Origin: Zeugodacus cucurbitae
Lineage: Eukaryota > Arthropoda > Insecta > Diptera > Tephritidae
Direction: 5' to 3'
Length of the DNA: 64,000 bases
NCBI RefSeq assembly: GCF_028554725.1
Contig: NC_071669.1
Coordinates: 29,750,001 to 29,814,000, forward strand
The translations under genes were made by a program, and so were the position numbers. Shown piece by piece: positions 62,185-64,000 of the stretch (position 1 is its first letter; the number at the start of each line of letters is the position of its first letter). Under the pieces are notes generated by a model. The model was not told the DNA's origin and did no database searches. It worked only from the letters and a program-made list of their open reading frames with translations.

Positions 62185-64000
62185 TAGGAGGATGGGATCA
62201 TGTGTAGAAGTTCACGCAAGTGAGGAAAGTTTTTGATTGTCACTCACTTGGGAGTGGCCAGAAACGATTCTTCTCCACATGTTTCAAGCAGCTCACGACT
62301 TCCGGTTTTAGACCAAGTATCCTCTGGGTAGCCAACAGACATCCGTTTGAAGGCGATCAGCTGACCAGCTGGTTGATGTCCTCATACGACTTAAGGCTGA
62401 CATCACCGCCATCCAAGAAGTGCGATGTTCGTTCACACTTGGACGAGGACGGAAGAAGGTGGGTCCTTGTGACATCTACTACAGCGGCCATATAAAGGAG
62501 CGCAAATTTGGTGTTGGATTTGTGGTGGGAGAGAGACTCCGTCGCAGAGTCCTGGCATTCACCCCGGTGGATGAACGTCTAGCCACAATCCGCATCAAAG
62601 CGAGGTTCTTCAACATATCGCTGATTTGCGCCCACGCCCCAACGGAAGAGAAGGACGATGTGACCAAAGATGCTTTCTATGAGCGCCTAGAACGAACATA
62701 TGAGCGCTGCCCCCGCCACGATGTAAAAGTCGTGCTTGGTGATTTTAATGCCAGGGTGGGTAAAGAAGGTGTCTTTGGCACAACAGTCGGAAAATTCAGC
62801 CTCCATGACGAAACATCGCCAAACGGCCTGAGGCTGATCGACTTCGCTGGGGCCCGAAATATGATCGTCTGTAGTACCAGATTCCAGCATAAGAAAATAC
62901 ATCAAGCTACTTGGCTGTCTCCTGATCGAAACACGCGGAACCAAATCGATCACATTGTGATAGACGGAAGACATGTCTCCTGTGTTTTAGACGTGCGTAC
63001 GCTCCGAGGACCAAATATAGACTCGGACCATTATCTGGTCGCAGCGAAGATACGCACCCGCCTCTGTGCAGTAAAGAACGCCCGTCTACACACACAAGGA
63101 AGGTTCGACGTCGAAAAGCTGCAATCGCAACAGACAGCCACGAAATACTCTACTCGACTTGCACTCCTGCTCTCTGAGAGCACTCATCAGCATCTCGGTA
63201 TAAGGGAACTGTGGAACGGCATCTCAAACTCACTGCGTACCGCTGCAGCCGAAACAATTGGTTTTCGGCAACGACAAAAAACAAGCTGGTACGATGAGGA
63301 GTGCCGTCTCGCAGCGGAGAGAAAACAGACTGCCTACCTCGCAACGTTGCAAACGACCACAACACGTGCGGGATGGGATAGATACCGAGAGCTGAAGAGG
63401 GAAGCGAGACGCATCTGCAGACAAAAAAAGAGAGAGGCCGAAATGCGTGAGTACGAAGAGCTTGAGAAGCTGGCAGACAGAGGGAATGCACGAAAATTAT
63501 ATGAAAAAATTAAGCGACTTAACGAAGGTTTCAAGACCGGAGCATCCTCATGTAGAGACCAAGGTGGTAATCTGATAACCGATGTCCAGGGCATACTGGG
63601 ATTGTGGAGGGAACACTTCTTCGACCTGCTGAATGGCAGTGAGAGTACAACACCAGGAGATGGCGAACCCGATCCCCCAATCGATGACGATGGAACAGAT
63701 GTTCCATTACCCGACCATGAAGAAATTCGAATAGCAATTACCCGCTTGAAGAACAACAAAGCAGCGGGGGCCGATAGATTACCGGCAGAACTATTCAAAT
63801 ACGGCGGCGAGGAACTGATAAGGTGCATGCATCAGCTTCTTTGCAGAATATGGTCGGTAGAAAGCATGCCTGACGATTGGAATCTCAGTGTGCTCTGCCC
63901 AATCCATAAAAAGGGAGATCCCACAATCTGCGCCAATTACCGTGGGATCAGCCTCCTAAATATCGCATACAAGGTTCTATCGAGCGTACTGTGTGAAAGA
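62185..64000 (+). mobile_element. RTE-clade LINE, copy 5 (runs off the window)
   Basis: The 5' end TAGGAGGATGGGATCATGTG coincides with that of copy 6, so this is probably the true element start. The leader (62185-62350) is shortened: it jumps from CCGTTTGAAGGCGATCAGCT straight into the coding sequence, dropping the rest of the leader and the first residues of the endonuclease. Confidence 0.9.
62351..64000 (+). CDS. RTE endonuclease-reverse transcriptase, open to window edge
   Basis: The frame is open for 550 codons without a single stop. Endonuclease: AIQEV, YYSGHIKERKFGVGFVVGER, GDFNARVGKEG, TRNQIDHIVIDG and SDHYLV, so the catalytic Glu, GDFN, IDH and SDH motifs are all present. Linker: WYDEECRLAAERKQTAYLAT. 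RT: ITRLKNNKAAGADRLPAELF, GDPTICANYRGISLLNIAYK. The YADD box and C-terminal domain lie beyond 64000. The ORF start is missing: the TWNVRTLN segment seen in copy 4 and its ATG are deleted, and the first ATG in frame is at about 62862. It is the best-preserved RTE copy here. Confidence 0.9.

Overview
The window looks like AT-rich, repeat-dense chromosomal DNA from a higher fly, most likely a tephritid fruit fly. The evidence is: spliceosomal introns with GT/AG borders; a GAB-family adaptor gene with daughter-of-sevenless-type motifs; a MYND-Tudor gene of the piRNA-pathway type; a DD41D (rosa-type) mariner, a group first described in the tephritid Ceratitis rosa; and many copies of a DINE-1/INE-1-like repeat. 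The species call is inference. No bacterial, viral or CRISPR system is present.

Three stretches look like host genes. A four-blade kelch-repeat gene or fragment lies at 44.1-45.1 kb (+, three to four exons). An intact, apparently intronless MYND-Tudor-Tudor gene is at 50.4-51.9 kb (+). The 3' five exons of a dos-like docking-protein gene lie at 59.1-60.8 kb (-), with the 5' (PH-domain) part not in view. Almost everything else is transposon sequence of different ages, often nested.

Region by region. 0.7-3.0 kb: Helitron with a broken PIF1-like helicase. 3.5-7.4 kb: one copia-like element (-) split by a 558-bp hAT-type MITE and a DINE-1-like copy. 8.7-10.1 kb: second Helitron with both ends. 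10.4-11.8 kb: SINE-like head, degenerate DUF4806 gene and a 25-bp tandem array. 11.9-20.6 kb: a DUF7869/Sola-like DNA transposon bracketed by 33-nt inverted repeats and split by a nearly full-length Jockey LINE, itself split by a rosa-type mariner. 21.4-22.3 kb: 900-bp TIR element. 22.6-24.5, 26.0-27.4, 30.3-31.7, 39.0-40.9, 46.7-47.9 and 62.2-64.0 kb: copies of one RTE-clade LINE. 28.7-30.3 kb: Jockey remnant. 32.9-34.1 kb: BEL/Pao remnant. 36.7-37.8 kb: Helentron-type endonuclease. 38.5-42.1 kb: second copia remnant split by RTE and DINE-1-like DNA. 46.2-46.6 kb: solo LTR. 49.2-50.1 kb: two small inverted-repeat elements. 53.6-56.7 kb: a large foldback structure built from a 14-nt motif family. 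57.5-59.0 kb: Tc1-like element with a nested hAT-type MITE.

The items most worth following up are the foldback structure at 53.6-56.7 kb with its recurring AATCATTGAATCCG motif and an internal empty-site/filled-site pair; the nested DUF7869 transposon; the RTE copy whose reading frame is open for 550 codons to the window edge; and the 60-nt, stop-free intron in the dos-like gene. Positions come from reading the sequence by eye. Family names rest on recognised motifs and were not checked by database search.
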